Shown piece after piece: positions 58,622 to 60,000 of a DNA stretch of 60,000 nt (the first letter of the stretch is position 1; each line of letters starts with the position of its first letter). Origin of the DNA: Nematostella vectensis (Eukaryota > Cnidaria > Anthozoa > Actiniaria > Edwardsiidae); NCBI RefSeq assembly GCF_932526225.1, contig NC_064034.1, positions 6,932,001 to 6,992,000 on the forward strand, given 5' to 3'. The translations under genes and the position numbers were made by a program. The notes under the pieces were generated by a model. It had not been told where the DNA came from and did not search any database. It saw only the letters and a program-made list of their open reading frames with translations.

Positions 58622-58652
<31 letters not shown>

Positions 58653-60000
58653 GCTGCTGTTGCTGTTGCTGTTGTTGTTGTTGTTGCTGCTGTCGTCTTC
58701 GTCTTGAATTCGTTGCTATAGTTGCTGTTGCTACTGTTGTGAATCTTGGCTACCTCTAAAGCGGTCACATATGGAATCGTCACCCACCTTGTCATCTTCA
58801 AAGAGCTCGAGGATGAAGGTGGCGAGGGTGCAGTTGATGCCGACAAATAAGTTGATGCTAATGAGCACGATGTATGCAGTACTTGACACCGAGAAGAAGT
58901 GTGACGCAGGATACATGAGCGGAGTAATCGACCACCTGACACATTAAACACTTTAATGTAAAAGGGTACAACGTCATTTGTGCACTAAAAATAAAGAAGG
59001 CCAATCACGCCGCCATTTTGTGCTCCCGCTCAATGGCGAGTAAGCATCCATTTCCATCGGCTAATTCAAGCAAATAACCAAAATATTCTCAATCAAATAT
59101 CGTCCATAACATATCAGACTTCATTCGTAGATTGTTATTTTGAAGTTTCCTTGCGAATAAACCGCTGTATTGTCAATGATAAAGAATAACAAGGAGGGGG
59201 TGATTGACATTATTTAACATTTAGGGAATTCATTCACATTTCTGTAATCACAGCGTGACTACTGATGCATTTCAAAATAGGCGACAAGATAGTGGGATAG
59301 GGATGAGGGGCACCGGTAAATACCCGTAAAGTAACAGTAGGCAGAAGGTTGGTGGAAAGTTCATAGCCGTCGTGTAGGACTCGTCGCCAAACGCCAAGAA
59401 GATGAACACGCACAACATCGCAGGTATGAAATAGTTACACTGAAAGATAACAACGGGGTCTAATTAACAAACAGAAAATATGAAATATGGTAAATAAGAG
59501 GCGCGTACACCAAGTGCGCAGGGTTAAGAAATCTTCAAATACTATGCCTTTTTCATATGATACGTAGCCGCTACGCAGGCTAGATACGTATGACTGCCCC
59601 CCCCCCCAATCCTGGGTACGCGTCTGAATAAGGTGCACTCACCATGTCCCATACATAGTTTGCCAGCCAATAGATGTACGGTTTGACCCCACTGACTAGG
59701 TGCAGATGCTTGGCCTTGCTCACTCGTTCGCTGACCAGGAACACTACAAAACTGGCGGGCACGAAGGACAGGGCGAACACCACACATATAGCGACCAGTA
59801 CGTCCACGGCACGTTTGACACTGGATAAAGAGTAAGGTAAAAATATAGACTTTAATTATGAATGAGCATAACGGTTTCTATTGCCTTCGACTTTAAGAAA
59901 TCATTCATAAACCTTCGTTGAATCGCAGAGGTGTCAATTCTGGTCTATTCATTCCTTGGTGTTGTTCATTTTACTTACAAGGTCTCGTCGTCGAGCTGTT
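53205..60000 (-). CDS. ABCA-subfamily lipid-type ABC transporter, C-terminal half (partial)
   Basis: Exons in coding order: 59979-60000 (cut by the window edge), 59643-59820, 59324-59439, 58788-58935, 58284-58404, 57947-58076, 57598-57721, 57371-57439, 56643-56749, 56308-56440, 55708-55842, 55335-55438, 54865-54957, 54439-54544, 54027-54164, 53205-53354. All phases fit; about 620 aa. The first six exons encode the second membrane domain ([40 protein letters not shown]). NBD2 follows: Walker [11 protein letters not shown]-loop [14 protein letters not shown], signature [10 protein letters not shown], Walker B ending in [12 protein letters not shown]-loop [11 protein letters not shown]. The C-terminus has the FGDGYTV and [18 protein letters not shown] elements of the ABCA1/4/7 branch. 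These ATP-driven pumps move phospholipids or sterols across membranes. The 5' half lies to the right of the window. Confidence 0.95.
53504..54048. repeat. 32-bp minisatellite copied from an ABCA splice donor
   Basis: About 16 units of 31-32 bp (GCGTGACAAGCCTACCTGGT plus CGAGGGTGGTTTG variants) fill the last intron of the ABCA gene. The right-most unit is the real end of exon 54027-54164: on the minus strand it reads ...ACCAG then GTAGGC. The other units are therefore copies of that exon end and its donor. Eight further units keep the exact CAG-GTAGGC junction, and one (about 53734) has the stronger CAG-GTAAGC. Confidence 0.85.
55128..55312. repeat. ~33-bp tandem repeat in an ABCA intron
   Basis: About six units built on CATGGTACCYCATCCTATTC and CATATTTGG, alternating with CAATAATTGG. 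Noncoding; it keeps frames open only because the unit length is close to a multiple of three. Confidence 0.75.
56133..56307. repeat. Tandem copies of the Q-loop exon end in the adjacent ABCA intron
   Basis: The 66-67-bp end of exon 56308-56440 (encoding [12 protein letters not shown] plus its GTAAGG donor) is followed, downstream in the gene, by three decayed copies. The copy at 56242-56307 still reads on in frame. One has GTAGGG at the donor position and the most distant has GTAAGC. This is a second case, in the same gene, of an exon edge amplified into the intron. Confidence 0.8.
56790..57262 (-). pseudogene. Decayed copies of the Walker A exon start in an ABCA intron
   Basis: Upstream of the real exon (56643-56749) lie at least two degenerate copies of its acceptor and first codons. 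At 56790-56829 a TTCAG acceptor is followed by [12 protein letters not shown] (compare [12 protein letters not shown]). At about 57205-57262 a more decayed copy retains only a VNSLGKEVT-like remnant. They would give non-functional pseudo-exons if spliced in. Confidence 0.6.
57788..58690. repeat. Simple repeats in ABCA introns
   Basis: A (GAT)n/(GATGGC)n-rich tract at about 57797-57925 and a (TTG)n tract at about 58618-58690 lie in separate introns, with exon 57947-58076 and exon 58284-58404 between them. A run of about 17 G is at 57034-57050 in another intron. No function is seen. Confidence 0.8.

Overview
This is a eukaryotic (animal) window. It has many short exons with consensus GT/AG junctions, AT-rich introns full of minisatellites and small DNA transposons, an ABCA-type transporter with a metazoan exon pattern, LINE reverse-transcriptase debris and a Polinton-type DNA polymerase. 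A marine invertebrate, most likely an anthozoan cnidarian, fits best. That is an inference; no marker gene fixes the species. No tRNA, rRNA or CRISPR array was seen.

Layout. (1) 1-6.5 kb: a compact, GC-richer, intronless virus-like block, all genes on the minus strand: a protein-primed family B DNA polymerase (1347 aa), an Rpb7-like RNA polymerase subunit and an ankyrin-type repeat protein, followed by a 36/24-bp satellite. (2) 6.56-28.68 kb: copy A of a large segmental duplication. (3) 28.68-31.76 kb: a spacer with a TTAA-flanked 1.0-kb MITE, a GC-rich dispersed element and a two-exon fragment of an Arg-rich repeat gene (plus strand). (4) 31.76-52.18 kb: copy B of the duplication, collinear with A. 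(5) 52.18-53.2 kb: no gene seen. (6) 53.2-60 kb: the 3' half (TMD2 + NBD2) of an ABCA1/4/7-type transporter on the minus strand, running off the right edge.

The main find is the gene carried by both duplicates. By hand I could join 19 exons with consistent phase at every junction, giving about 1691 aa in copy B and about 1669 aa in copy A before its premature stop. In order the protein has: an N-terminal motif resembling a RHIM/amyloid signalling motif (core VIVGDN); an acidic linker; an unrecognised all-helical region; two protein-kinase-fold domains in tandem, both lacking the catalytic HRD Asp and the DFG Asp; and a long Pro-rich tail with an SH3-type polyproline stretch, 20-residue repeats and ITAM-like tyrosines. 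A RHIM-like motif joined to tandem pseudokinases suggests a signalling scaffold, perhaps in an innate-immune or cell-death pathway. That role is inferred from architecture only.

The copies differ by only about ten bases in the 1.74-kb last exon, but copy A has a Tyr-to-stop change there and lacks 72 bp (in frame) in exon 3. The promoter and first exon sit in their own 1.65-1.8-kb tandem repeat; the extra first exon in A has lost its ATG, and in B it is deleted. Uncollapsed haplotypes in the assembly are a real alternative to a true duplication.

In the ABCA gene, three introns contain tandem copies of the edge of the neighbouring exon, including copies of its splice sites. This is an unusual recurring pattern within one gene.
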